Of a DNA stretch of 64,000 nucleotides, positions 1-12,615 are shown in pieces. The notes under the pieces are model-generated. The model was not told the origin of the DNA. It saw only the letters and a list, made by a program, of their open reading frames with translations, and did not search any database. This DNA is from Paragonimus skrjabini miyazakii. Taxonomy: Eukaryota > Platyhelminthes > Trematoda > Plagiorchiida > Troglotrematidae. The stretch covers positions 225,328 through 289,327 of the forward strand of contig JTDE01000299.1 in the NCBI GenBank assembly GCA_014338405.1, read 5' to 3'. Numbering within the stretch: position 1 is the stretch's first letter; every line of letters begins with the position of its first letter. The position numbers and the translations under genes were made by a program.

Positions 1-233
1 TCGGTTGAATCTGTCTTAAACAAACGTAGTTGTCTTAGTTAACTGGATGCGTAACATAATCTGATCCAGTGAGTTATAATGTAGATTAACGCCTGCTATC
101 AAAGTGCTTTACATAATATTAAACATTAATGGGTGAAAACGATTAGTTAAGTTGGTAAATCAAATACCTGTATTCAATCCGTCCCTACTGACTTTAAGTT
201 TTCATCTTTTCTACTATTGGTTCTTCTTCCCAG

Positions 234-1837
234 ACAACGTGGCTCGTGGTAAAGTCGATCCTCATCTGAACCGTATGCTGTGCTTTCGACGTCGACACAA
301 ACCCGCCCATTTGTTGGGAGATCCCTCTGGACTGTCAACACCACACAACCGTCGCACTCCACTAGGAAATGAAATCAGTTCAAATTGTATTCAGTATACA
401 ACAACTGGTGGAATCGATGATAATTCTTTGGACAATATGCTGTTCTATCCGACACCTTGTTTACCACAAAGGATTAATGGTAATGTTATCAATTCACAGA
501 ACGTTTATCGATCGATGTACAACCCTCCTCCTTCAAGTGTGCCGACGCCAACTTTGGTGGGTGCAAAAACGCTGAATGGACTCTACGGGCAAGGCAACAG
601 GACAGTGTTCTCAGACGATCCTAATTCACATCAGGCAACACAAGTAACAAGTATGATTAACTTCAACCCAATGGGCACCAGTATGATTCGGACCGAAGGA
701 GTGGGAAACGGAATACCCAACGGGACTAATGGTAGTCTGACTGGTTCACTGGTACTAACCAACGACTCAGCTAGCTTTACGGACGGGTTGTGCAGTACAA
801 CCGGCGGAAACCAGTTTCTATTGTACACGCGCAATCCACAAGAGCACTCTCCTCCAACCGGAAGTCCCGGACAAAGCCAACTCGAAAGCAGTGCGTTCGT
901 CTGTGGAAAAATAATTCGGACCGCAAGTGGGAGGACAGAAAACCACCGTTTCCCCACCACAGCCGAACGCGAAACGCACTTTCTACCACAAAAGATGACC
1001 CAATCGATGTCGCAACGTTCAACTTCACCTGAGAGCTACGATTGCACGGGGACTGCGCGATCGGCCCGCATTCGACCATCTATGACCCCGCTGGTCGTTC
1101 GCTTTCCGTCAGGTGAAGCTGGCCTCTTAATCTGTCCCAGTAGGACTCAAAACGAACCATTCTATACTGGCAGTCTATCTAGGCCTAATGCGGCGGTTCG
1201 AACAAAACACTCAATCAATCAACAGGGGGAGCTATCGAAGACAACAAAACAGCGACAAACAACACACAGTACGTTGGTGACAACGGACACAGAATCGGAA
1301 TCCGGATGCGCTGAAATGGTACTGATTCGCTCATTCAAACAAGAACTCTCGTCAGATTCTAATAAGCAGCCAGGTCAGTGCAACAGTACAGGACCAGGAA
1401 CTGAGACTACACTAGGCTGGGGTGCTAACAAGGACTCACACTCGACTGGAGGAACAGATTTTTCCCTGAATACACCAGACCTGATGGAAACATCTGAAAT
1501 AAAAAACACACAAGAATCGCAGGAAGGAACGACAATCACGAGGAATTCGATCCTAACAAATAATCGATTCGGGAAGTCGGATGAGTTAGTCATGCCGAGT
1601 AACGAGCACAAGTTGGAAGACAATGTGCAACAAAGTAGCTCCTACGCACCGACCGTATGTATGCGAAAAAGCGCCACTCACTGCATTGAACATCCTACGA
1701 CATCCGAATGGGAGCAACATCGTGTGTCGGTGGCTTTTAGCACGAGTCCATCAACCCAACTGAACTCAAGTCTGTACGACTCAGAGCAAATTGGTCAAAA
1801 ATACAGATACCTGCGAAGGTCATGGCTTTCGCCTTAA
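234..1837 (+). CDS. Terminal coding exon of an unrecognised protein (533 residues, low-complexity tail)
   Basis: The frame stays open for about 1.6 kb, far beyond chance here, and ends in TAA at 1835-1837. A pyrimidine-rich acceptor ending CAG at 231-233 sets the exon start, leaving two bases before the first full codon (Asn-Val-Ala-Arg-Gly). The exon opens with a short basic stretch containing NRMLCFRRRHKP. The remainder is rich in Ser, Thr, Asn, Gln, Pro and Gly with no visible domain, membrane segment or coiled coil, which suggests a disordered C-terminal tail of a receptor, channel or regulatory protein. A polyadenylation signal overlaps the region just after the stop, so this is probably the last exon. 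Upstream exons lie outside the window. I do not recognise the family; the basic opening could be juxtamembrane, but that is inference. Confidence 0.82.
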
Positions 1838-1839
1838 CC

Positions 1840-1845
1840 AATAAA
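1840..1845 (+). terminator. Polyadenylation signal AATAAA
   Basis: Canonical AATAAA lies three bases after the TAA of the preceding exon. This implies a very short 3' untranslated region, as often seen in compact flatworm transcripts, unless a further signal is used downstream. Confidence 0.55.
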
Positions 1846-4149
1846 AGATAAGCCTGAATCAATGTTTCGTATGTTGCATGAACAAGTGCATATATCGCTT
1901 CATTGTCGAATCTATAAGTTATTGTATAAAACAACAAACGAACCGGATTAAATATGGATTTCACTGACTTGATTGTCACTACATTTGTAAAACTCTTCTC
2001 AATGCACTTTGTAAATAACATACTTATAAATTAGTCTTACACGTACTCGTTTCAGAACAGCGTTCTTCTGTTCGATAGTTTGGTTAGCATTGTGTATAAT
2101 CGATTATTTCATACATAAAATTGAGCGACAAAGGGTACCCAGAGTGATGACAACTTACACTGCCGTACCATATTGATCTGCATTGTCCAGAATGGCCTTG
2201 TACCGCTAAGTAACCTAAAAAATCCAGTGAATGTGTCAACCGGTGATGGCAAGTTAACCTGGTGGGCTTTTCATGTAAGCGTCTATAGACTATCCACACT
2301 TCTGACTAACTAGAGTTTGTACTTATAAGTAGCCCGACGTTCGTAATCTTTTACCCCACACACTGAAGGATAACATGACTTATAACAGTAGCTTGGGTTA
2401 CTCGTTCAAGTCCCGACACCACCGCTGATGTGAATTATACCCCCCCCCACTTCCTACATACAAATGCACATTCTGCTGTCCAGTAGTTGGCACGGCCCAG
2501 GAGGACGACCACTGTGGCATCAAAATCTGTTACACGACGCGCAAACTCCAGCAGAAAATACGGGCAAGACAAATGCGGCTAATATGAGTGTACACACACC
2601 TTTCCAGTTTTAACGATCCAAAGTGCAATCGACTATTCACCGCTCACACTCATCGAGATGTTTGTTAGTGAGTACCCACCTTGTATGTAATGAGGGGCAG
2701 GACATCAAAACGGTTTATAGTGTTCTGGACGCAGCAGATTCCGCCGGGAATGGAAACACTGGTCCATTAGTAATTTTGAAAGAGGTATATTAATCTAAGT
2801 TTGACTTCGGTAGCCAAATAAAGGCCAACTTACTCAGGTAAAAATATCGTCTCTCAATTTTTAACCTCCCGTTAAGAAGTCTAGACAGCCCTTTTAAACA
2901 AAACGTTCGGTGGCACACAGTAAGGTTGCTAAATGTGGCAGTTTGAACATGTTAGTCTGCACGAAACGTTTAGCGGTTGAATTGAGGATCGCGGGATCGT
3001 TGTGGTAATCGAATTCGTGGGGCTGACAGCAAGTAGCGAACCAGCTCGGGTCCAGTGCCAACTTTGACGCCAAATAAGCAGGAGACGGAGAGCTGTGGGT
3101 ACAGTTAAAACTTTACTGTGGGATCTAGGTAATTTTATTGATAGCGATACGTAAAGCAGTTAGTTAGATTACGTGAGACATTACTGCACTCGCCACACTA
3201 AGATTTTCAACTATGTGAATTACGGAGAGCTCTTCGGATTGACAGCTGCTGAACCAACAACATCAGTGCAAGCAGAACACTCATGATTGGTTGTATTCAT
3301 GCCGTTACAGTTGGTGGACTCGAAACTGTAGCGTGCTGCAGTCTTCAAACGGTTATCCTGGAAGCTAGGATTACCAAACTTTATCAAAAGTTACTGTATC
3401 TGGAAATCTGTGCATGCAAATTACGAATACCAAATCATGATTGTTGATTAGGTGCTGGTTTCTACACGACTGTGGCTACAATCCGCTTTGAATGCAGACA
3501 GTCGAGAAAAGGTACGCTCTACTGTATTCGTATACTCCATGTGAATGATTCACGTCATTAGTGTACTACACAAATACGAAGAAGTATGAAGTACAACTTT
3601 TACACACAGTTACATTTTACATTGGTAGATTGTACAAGAGTTATCTACACTAAATGGAAATCTTCTATATCGTGACAAATCTTTATGAGTTGTTCCAATG
3701 GCGAAGTTTCTAGGAAAGTCATCAAATTCCAATTGCGGGTAAATAAAAGTAAAATATAGTTTGTCGAATTACTTCACTTCTTCCAAGGTGATGTAGATAA
3801 CTTAGTTTCTAAATAAGATACGGTTCTATGACCAAACTGTGGCCTTATACTCTCGATAACTATCCTATTTATCTTGAGAATGGTTACGAAAAGGGTCTTT
3901 AATTAGACATTCTCACGCGCATTATGCTTCTATTTTAAATGCAACTTGTCCAGAATGAAAAGAACAGCGGTCGAACTATGATTGAGTCGGACAGAAATAA
4001 TTTACTACTCTCCTGTTCACCATCCTCAGTGCCGGTACAAAGGGATTCGGGTGTCAGAATAACTTACCCGTTGATAGTGTTAATAAACGGTGCAGACTAA
4101 AACCGTTACAGGAGCAGTAGTTCGGAATACTCATCGTCTCATAAGTGTG
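1846..4149. other. Non-coding, no recognised feature
   Basis: No convincing exon or repeat was recognised. A short C homopolymer lies at 2440-2448. The short open frames here lack splice-site support. Confidence 0.5.
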
Positions 4150-4565
4150 AATCAGGATATAAAAACCGCAGCCCGAATCAAAGGGCACACTCGAAATAAC
4201 AGGCACCCTAACCGATTCAGGTTAGCAAACGGCCTCAACAAGCCGCTATAACCACGACCAAACTAAGTGGCATACGGGTGTACGCTTATTTCAGGTCAAG
4301 TCGGTCGGCCCCATCGTTGCACTGTTATGGTCACTACGGCCCACCATCGACAAATATTGACCCACGTCTCTGTAGGCGTTTCAGCGTTTAAAAAACAACA
4401 CCGGGCTGGAAATCAGCGTGCACCGGAGTACAAGTGGACAAACTAAAAATACGATATTCCCCGAACGTATTGTGTTGTCATGATAATCTTTCCACAAAAC
4501 GATGTATAATGAAATGCTGTAGTCATGAACTGGACCGACATACAAAGCACTAAAAGATTTTAGAT
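4150..4565 (-). repeat. Dispersed repeat family A, copy 1
   Basis: This copy matches the reverse complement of the copy at 11996-12615. Shared blocks are the segment with GATAATCTTTCCAC near 4480-4500, the following part ATGTATAATGAAATGCTG, and the block ACGGCCTCAACA...CAGGTCAAGTCGG (4220-4310), which recurs at 27680-27760. I cannot classify the family. Confidence 0.7.
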
Positions 4566-4589
4566 GAGACCCAATTGTGAAAAATCAGG

Positions 4590-4640
4590 GCGTCGGCTGG
4601 ATTCGAACTAGCGACAGAAACAGACAAATAGATGCAAAAG
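4590..4640 (-). repeat. Repeat family F fragment with tRNA-like B box
   Basis: The minus strand of 4599-4609 reads AGTTCGAATCC, one base from the pol III B-box consensus. The adjoining GCGACAGAAACAG aligns with the F copy at 9810-10065. Confidence 0.45.
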
Positions 4641-7600
4641 CATATGCACACAAAATTGAGTGTGCGTAGATCAAATAGAACGACTCATATGCAAGACATC
4701 CAAAAAGGAAACCGCGTCATAAGATAGATTCTGGTGACGTAGGAGGAAACGTTGAGCGTTGGATGATCTGGTAAAACGCGGACCAAAAATATTTCACTGT
4801 GTAATTATCCTATCTGTCAATAAATGGAGGAAATATGAGGACTGAGGGGCGATGAGTGGAGACTCCGGTTTATTCACGCGATAACTAGCAAATTTAAAAA
4901 CAATATGTACACTTTCCAACAAAGGTACAGGTCATGTTAACAAAAGAGTTCATGTACAAAAATGGATTACAAAAATAATGGTTAATTGTGAATTTTACCT
5001 TGTCTTTAGCCTTCACTGTCATACCATAATCTCAACGTTATTAACTGGATTTTACAATGATATTCAAAGTGCCTAACCTTCAGGTTGCGCCATGCATTCA
5101 AGTATGTATCGCTTGGTCATGACTGCTGGGTCTCTGCACGCCAAGTTATCCAACGGAAGATGACCACATGACTCAGTATTCATACTCCTGGACCCACATC
5201 GAATCGGACTAACACTGGGATAACGACTTCAGTCAGCACTGCTCATGTAGTCAGAGTTAATTTATACAAGTGTTACCCTAAATGTCAGTATCTATTGCTC
5301 ACACATCGCAAGTGATCACTGATCACGGCTAGACCATCAAAGTCCTGGAAAATTATGAGTTAGCATTTGTCGATATCCAACGATTGATCAGACATCATTA
5401 TTTTTTGGCAAGATACCCGCACCAAGTGGTTTCATGGATATGTGGATCAAATGATTGCGTAGGTGTTTAGAATTAAACTGATGGAATACGGCGCCTCACT
5501 GGGCTATAACAAAACATTTAAGGCTTCTTTCGATGTCGGATAAAAAATCAAATGTTCCTATCTGACCTCGACAGGTTACAAATGATCTGTATGTAATTTT
5601 GAACACTATCCCCATCATATTGATAAGGTCATGATACGAAAAATAGGGTGAAGTGATCCAAAGTAGACTACTGTTATTAATATATAGCTGCTAAGTTGTG
5701 GATACTAATTCATTTGCCAGATAATTGTGCCGTTTATCTCAGACTCAGTGGAGTCCGTAGATCAGTGCTGATGTTAAAAGCATTAATCAGAACTGCAGAA
5801 ACTCAAGCTCCTAGATGGCACTACAATTTTATAGCGTATGGTAGGACAAGTAATGTGTTTATTGGTCAAAATTCTCCGTCAGCACACGGCCAATAAGTTA
5901 GTATGAGTTAGTATCTACAACCTTCAAAATTTGCTATAGTGGGATGTGTGATCGAGGTTCACATACCTGAGGAGTAGTAACAACCACGAAACCGGTCGTA
6001 TGCTTCCGGCGAATTTTGACCGATAAACAGATACTACTTACCTAACCATACCTTATAAAATCATAGCTGATAAGTATCTTCATTTTCTGAGATTTTTGGA
6101 TGGGAACAAATTCAACCGTTATGTTGGTAACATTGGTAACATGAAAGTTGAGGGGGTCCGCAAAAACAATTGCAGTGAATTTGAGCGATCGTAACATACT
6201 ACTCATGCCGCGGCTATTCAGACAGGAGCATATATTTTGACATCGTACAAGCCGCAGGAAAAATGCAGGAAGGAAAATCAGAGTGCAGCATCACCCGTAG
6301 TGGTCCCTGCTAATTAATGGAACTGAGCATTGACATCTGCGGCAAACGAGAAGGTCTGAGGCCGAATACCACGTGCAAATGAGTGGTTTTGTTTCAGGTC
6401 TTGTTTAAATGCTTAACCCATGTGTTGGTTTGTCGAATAAATAACCCTTGTGCCATCCGTGTTCCTGGATCACAACACAATGGCAGGAAACACTCGTATC
6501 TGTCAGCATGTTCCTGAATCAGGAAAGCACCAATTTGTTCGTGCTATGACCACCGACCTCTGATAGACGGGCAAGCAGTAGGTGTCAACCCGTACAAGCC
6601 GCTTCCGGTGTCATCGAGGTTCCAATGGGTTCGATTGGGTAGCCAACAGTTGTTGGATTGTCTAGACTCCGATGCATTTTGAAACCACTCCCATAATCAA
6701 TTTGAATTCGACTCATACACTGGAGAGTGATTACACCCATCCGATCAACACCATCCACTAGCCTTGTGTTACGTACGCGCGATACACAGGACCCCGTCAA
6801 GCTTGGATCATGGTAACGGACGGCCCTCTTTCTCACGATAGTGTTGATCGAACGCACCCTAGGGCCAGTTTCATGAGCAGGATCAATCCGGATCAGACCG
6901 TGAGACTAATCTAGTGTGAGCGCGTGAGACCAGTTGCACGGTCCCAGTGTCCGAGGCCCAGGCCACCCATCAGATGTTCTCTGGCGTGTACACAATAAAC
7001 ATCAGATCGATAATCGCATTGCTGCAGTGACCCTGGGTCTGTTGGTGTGGCTACCTCACTATGTCGGCGGTCGTACAGACCCACGCTACTGGGCGCCGTA
7101 CAGGCTGCGGTCAGTGAACGTTTATGACGCGCATAAACAGAGCTAGATTAGATCACCGATCAGCTGGGCTTTCACGAACGAACATTTTTAAAAGGTTCTA
7201 AAATTATAATCCGGGTGATTAAAAAACGTGTTCAAAGGCAGGAAAAAACAAACTGATCACTTCTCAGTTGTTTTTGAGGTATATTGGCGTTGACGCAACG
7301 ATTTACCCTTTTTTCAGCAACTTGCTCTATCTACCGTCTCAGCTTGTAAGATACAGTGCTGTATAAACTGCTAATGTAGTAGGTCTTACGACTAAACTTT
7401 AGCCGTCTGGACATAGGAGCAGAATGCAATCTAGCACAGACAGATCAAATTCTATTCCGACAAATCACTGCGCCAACTGGTTAAGTCTCTGTACTGAAAT
7501 CTCTCCCTCCAACTCAAAATGTGGTTTAAAAATGTCCGGTTCGTTAGCTATTTCAGATGTCTGAGAATCTGATGATGAGAAACCAAGAGGACTGCAGAAA

Positions 7601-9809
7601 TACCACTGCTACGAGGCCAGTATAGGATCAAGCGAACCGAAAACGACCAGTTGAGAATAATGCAACGAGTAAACAAGGAGTATATTGTCGACCTTCGAGG
7701 TCAACGCGTGAGTGAACGAATAACAAGACGAAGCGGTAACAGCGCGGAACGACAAGTGAGCACGCAGCCGGGTCGTACGTTCGAGTGCGTGGAATACTTG
7801 TCAGTATCTATACTCGTTCAACACACATGTCTAAACACATACAAATGTTGGAGACAAAAAGAGTACAAATCGCAATCGTAGCTCTAACCTACTTAGTAAT
7901 GAACAAATAGGGTTGCTACATCTGAGCTCCAGAGACATAAAGCTTGAACGATCACCAGGTTTCATTACCTAAAACTTTATCTAGTTTCACGTATCTGGTA
8001 TTAATATTTACAAAATTTCTATGCTAACTGTTAGAATATTGTAAGCAATAAAACATCAACTAGCTCTCAGTACTTCGACTAAGCCCTTAGACTCATAACT
8101 ACTTTAGAAATTGCATTAAAAGTATACCTACTGAAAAATATGATTTCTTTAAAAAAAAATAAAACCACTCCTCGTAGCGCAAAAATTCCGGAAATAGAAT
8201 GAAACCCTTTACCGAATTTGTAATAGCTTTACGTCTAGTCATACGATAAAATGATTTCAGTCGAATTTACCTAATTGGAAAAACAGCAACGACTCAAGTT
8301 CCTACACACAACTTACAGTAATCCACTTGGACCTCTGACAGCGTTAAGTGATAAGAAAAACCGCGATTAGGTTTTCGTACTAAAAACATGTTTCATTCTT
8401 ACATTTCTGGAGACGGTTGTAAAGTAGTTGAAATATGCAAAGGTGACTTTTTTCTACACAACTGATCGATCCGCACAATGAGGAAACACATTCCGCTAGT
8501 CGAAACATCGATGGCTTCTATGTAACACACTCAATTGGTTAAAACTGTAACATCCAGAATACTGTCCCAATCATTGACGGGGCACGGTCTCGACGAGCAC
8601 CGACAAGTGTGTGTTCAGAACACATCGTTCACGATGTCAACCTTAGTTTTTTTTTAACCAAGATTCATTAACGATAGTCTTTTGTTGTCATATGGTATTA
8701 TTTTCACAATAGGTCATTCAACAGGCTCAAAACAACATCACCAGACAAACAGTAATCACAGCACGAAAGGGCTTCACAAGAGCGCGAATGAGGAAACACA
8801 GTGTGCGCGCATTTTTCATTAGAGCCGACAACCGTCTAGAACGTGAAGCCAAGCTTGTCTAGTTTGTTTGGCATACAGACTAGAAGATGGCGGCAACTTT
8901 TCAGATGCATCAGTTGTCCATCAAGGGTCAGCGCAAAATCGGGATTACATGTTCTCCTGTAATTAGCAGCAAAAAACCCAGTTTCACTCACGCGAATAAA
9001 AGAATAGGTTGTTCCCTTCGAGCGTTCGTATTTATCGTCAACTCACAGACAACTTTTTTTAGCTGAAGAAGCTTTCTTTGACACATGTTAACCTTGGAGC
9101 TAATTGCTCCAAACGTAACACTCCAAGGAGAGTTTCGTTCAACAGGGCCAGCTAGCACAGTAGGCCAACCGAGATTCCTATCTCCTCTGGTGACAAGCTG
9201 TACTTCACCCCGACATCACACAATTCCGAATAGCTTTATCGTCAGTAAAGTCCTCTCATCAATGGTACAATGAACAGACGGCGAAAATTTTTGCCTCAAG
9301 GCTGTATTCACCTAGAACAGGTTCCTGCCTTCGGTAGTTAGTCTCTAACATGTTTGAACTTGACCGTAGTCAGTCTTAGGCTTCGTTTCCCTCAGGTTCA
9401 GTCGTCAGGGCATTCAGCCCAACAGACCACCACATCACCCGAGCCGTGTGTGGGCTTCCAGACCTGACAGAGAATCCGTCAGTATGATCAAATATCAACT
9501 CCGTGGCGCTGAATTATCACGATGTAACAGTATGAATGACTGGTTTTTATATGTACGCCTGCCAGACAAGCTCGTCCGGTTTCCAAGCCATAGGACTGGC
9601 CATTGGCTGAAACGAGACCAAGCTATCGGCTTTTCCTGGGGAGACCGTCGAACTGAAAGCAAGCCGTCGTCCTCGGCATACAGTTTTTGAACAGATGTTA
9701 AGGCTACACACTTTGACTTGTCAACGCTTCAAACAGGAGGATTGATGGAAGACATCATGCTATGGGAAGTTGCAAAAATTTAGAACGCACATTTATATCA
9801 CTAACAAGA
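4641..9809. other. Non-coding, no recognised feature
   Basis: The sequence is mixed, with several open frames of 60-90 codons (for example 5696-5896, 6934-7146, 7651-7881, 9085-9273). None has a recognisable protein motif or convincing splice borders. The stretch 6580-7150 is more GC-rich than its surroundings and may be an old unrecognised repeat. Confidence 0.4.
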
Positions 9810-10065
9810 GGTTGAACCAGTGACAGAAACAGCGTGCCAAACGCGGTAAGTACTCCAATAACCCAGCTACGAAACCACGCCGGAAGCTCAGGAATTTCAC
9901 ATTTTGACTCAGTTACCCGCTCAACCCACTGCGTTATATGGACTCCGCCACATAATCCAGCGGAGTGATTGCCCGAGCAGAATTTCTCAATCAGTTCACG
10001 GTGGAATCAACCAACGCTGTTTCTGTCGCTGGTTCGAATCCAGCAGAAGTCGAAATTTTGAAATC
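9810..10065. repeat. Repeat family F, copy with a complete tRNA-like T arm
   Basis: It aligns with 54520-54715 over the block beginning GGAAGCTCA and continuing through the CCCACTGCGTTATA region. At 10031-10041 the plus strand reads GGTTCGAATCC, a perfect pol III B box, inside a five-pair T stem (GCTGG/CCAGC). The opposite end (9818-9840) carries a degraded B-box-like sequence on the other strand, so the ends are inverted relative to each other. No acceptor stem or D arm pairs with it, so this is a tRNA-derived repeat and not a functional tRNA. Confidence 0.6.
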
Positions 10066-10954
10066 TCCCACACTACTGGTCGTTCTAGCGTTACGTGAAC
10101 ATAAGTTGATGACGTATGACATAATAGCATAACAAACAGTGATCTTCTTTTCCATCTATTACTAGCTCCTAAGGGGGCCAGGTGAAAATTATATGCTCAT
10201 GCGCTTGACCGCCCTTCAAACCTTCTTCTCGCAACTATCCCGATAATTATTTCGGTAATTAATTTCCATTGAACTGTTCACAAGTATCACAAGTATCGTT
10301 CATGTTCACCAACCCCCACGAGCCACAATTTGTTCCAACTACAGCAGAAGTTGTTCAGTTTCGCCACGTTCTTTGTGACATTTGTCTGTCTGTCTGCCTA
10401 TTTTGGTTAGGTTGCCAGGTTGGATCACACCATTCCACTAGTCCACTTTGCCGGACACTAACCGCACCCAACTTGATCTAGACGAATTATCAGATTGGAA
10501 TCGCACGACATTGTTGGAACGCAAGTAAGAGAACGACACGTCCGTGATATGACGTGGCTTTTATTTATGCTACCTGCGCTAGAGGTGCAAGACGGGCATA
10601 CAGCTACGCGATCGGTTACTCGTAAATTTGTTCGAAGGCTAGTATAAAGGTGTGTTACAAACGGTATTGTTCATGGTCTGCAAAGGAATAGTCGACCGCG
10701 TACTTTTATAAGTGGCTGCTGTGCTGGCAATGTTTTGCGCCGAGAAAAGGGAGTGGACCCCATCGATGCCAGATGTTAATCCACCGGGTGTTGTATTTCA
10801 AGATTACTCTATAAATAGGGTCTACAGGGAACGTCTACAAACAATTGAGGAACTCAAAATGACCACGATCTTGGAATGCCATGGAATATCTGGAACTAGT
10901 TTGCAATGTGTTCTGTGATCATGCCAAAGAAGAATGCTTTTATGTAGGTGAAAC
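10066..10954. other. Non-coding, no recognised feature
   Basis: Short open frames at 10269-10481 and 10712-10918 have no recognised motif. Nothing else was seen. Confidence 0.4.
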
Positions 10955-11305
10955 CACAGACAGCATTTGGGACGTCTCTTGTGAAATTATGGGTTTCATA
11001 TAGATTGAACATCACCCACAATTGATAGCAGTTGTCGCATTCCCATAAACTTTGCAGTCTGTCCCTTCTGAACAGCAGAAGCACTTAATTCGAGTTTCGC
11101 TCTCATTAGAGCAGCTCGTCAGTAGTGCATACCCTTGCCACAAACGGGACCAGAACTCCCACCACGCTTTGATGAGACAACCGACATTCACTTCACATTA
11201 GGCACGACCGAATTATCACATGTGAACACTCAACCACATTTGCTTGTGAGTAACGATCAGGTTGCCCGATCGCCTCTAGAGGAGACAAGGTTAGTATTTA
11301 CTTAC
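10955..11305 (-). repeat. tRNA-derived hammerhead SINE (family B), copy 1
   Basis: This is a near full-length copy on the minus strand. From its 5' side (high coordinates) it has the shared leader with CGATCGGGCAACCTGATCG, a degraded tRNA-like head, the hammerhead region, and a 3' part ending near the CATCACCCACAATTG block. The same order is seen at 35406-36150 and 58110-58455, which sets the family extent at about 350 bp. Confidence 0.85.
11081..11128 (-). ncRNA. Hammerhead ribozyme region, SINE B copy 1
   Basis: On the minus strand the core CUGACGA and GAAAC are both intact, separated by a stem-II segment whose last part (GCUCU-AAUG-AGAGC) is a perfect hairpin. Stem I is GCACUA against AAGUGC, five pairs with one mismatch next to the cleavage site. 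The cleavage triplet is changed from GUC, as in the other copies, to AUU, which still obeys the NUH rule. The stem-III palindrome has one substitution (ACUCGAAU). Confidence 0.7.
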
Positions 11306-11995
11306 TAATGCCTTCTGTTCTTTTCATCTTTACTTGACGATAATGTCGAACTGTCGGTAGAATAGCACACTTTCATGGGTAATCGCCAGGTTCATATAGT
11401 TAGTAGATACTATCAAATCTAGGTGAAGTACGTAATCTGAGCAACCATACTGCAGATTATTGTTTCACTAAGGTGTGGTTTCGGGTGGTAGGTGATGGAA
11501 TAACGTAGAGTAGGTACTTTAGTGTACGACGCGTTATATCATCAGTCACAGATACGCGTCAGCCAGACGTAATAACTATTTTTTAAAATACTGTTGAGCA
11601 TGGAGACGGAATAGTTACTCCACGGAATGTATAAATCGCTCTGCACAATGCCGTAAATGGCACCGACAAGCGTATATCTAGAAGATTTAGCCAGCCGTAG
11701 CAAATGGCATTCCAAAATTTCCACATGTTGTGTAGACTTCATCTTTAAAATTTAAAAAATATCTCAGTATAGGTGGCTGTTCATCATAAAATACTACACC
11801 GTCCCCTGAGTTGCAATTTACCAGTGTAATCTATTTCCAACATGATACTTAGTCTTGTCCAAGCTGCGCACGGCATCTCTCAAAACAATTCAGGATTCCA
11901 GTGAACAAAGCACCTCAATTTGTCCACTCGAATCTTGATAATGCAGCAAACCACCTTCACCATGGTACACATATATGGACAAAATGATCAAATAA
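11306..11995. other. Non-coding, no recognised feature
   Basis: No exon or repeat recognised. Confidence 0.4.
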
Positions 11996-12615
11996 GACAT
12001 GTTGACAGAAAGTGAAACGACACGACTGGATAGCAAAACCACAGAATTGAGACATGCCAATCGATACTTACCGTTTCGGTAGCATGACTGGTAAACGTCA
12101 TATCAAAGTTCACAAAGCGGGTCGGTACACCAAAAACAGTATGACGTGTCTCAGATTTTCTGGAACTATTGTTAGCTATTGATCTGTCTTTTAGTTTTTG
12201 TAAATCGGTCCATGAATGCAGCATTTCATTATACATTGTTTGGTGGAAAGATTATCATGATAATACAATAAGTTAGGGGAATATTGTATTTTCACTTTGC
12301 TCATTTGCACTCATCGATGCATGGTGGTTACGAACCCAGCGTTGCTGTTCAAACGTTGGAACGGTTGCGGAGACGGTTGCCAACACTCAGGTGTTATCGA
12401 ACGTGGACTGTGGTGGTTAAAACACTGGGACAATGGGGCCGAGCAACCTGACACGAAATTCACGTCCACTGTCGTGCCAACTGGTTTAAGGTTATTGTAC
12501 CACACAAGTTAGCTCACGCTCTCTTCGACAATTCAAACCAATAAAATTGACGTGCAAATCAAACCAGGAGGCTTGTTATTTTGAGTAAGCCCTTCGTCAC
12601 CAGGGTCCACACTTG
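11996..12615 (+). repeat. Dispersed repeat family A, copy 2
   Basis: It shares successive blocks with the copies at 15770-16430 and 31055-31720: ATGAATGCAGC, the GATTATCATGATAATAC region, TTTGCACTCA, and the tail GTAAGCCCTTCG. The minus strand keeps an 82-codon open frame (11988-12236) with the stretch VFGVPTRFVNFDM. Its relative in copy 3 reads LGLPHYLCISACYD, which hints that the family once encoded a protein on that strand. I do not recognise the protein. Confidence 0.75.

Noticed and set aside
7573..7590. Hammerhead-like CTGATGATGAGAAACC
   Set aside because: CTGATGA and GAAAC occur, but only three bases separate them, so there is no stem II, and stem I partners are absent.
10031..10041. 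A true tRNA gene at the perfect B box
   Set aside because: The T arm is complete, but no acceptor stem, D arm or anticodon arm pairs at tRNA spacing, and the sequence belongs to dispersed repeat F.
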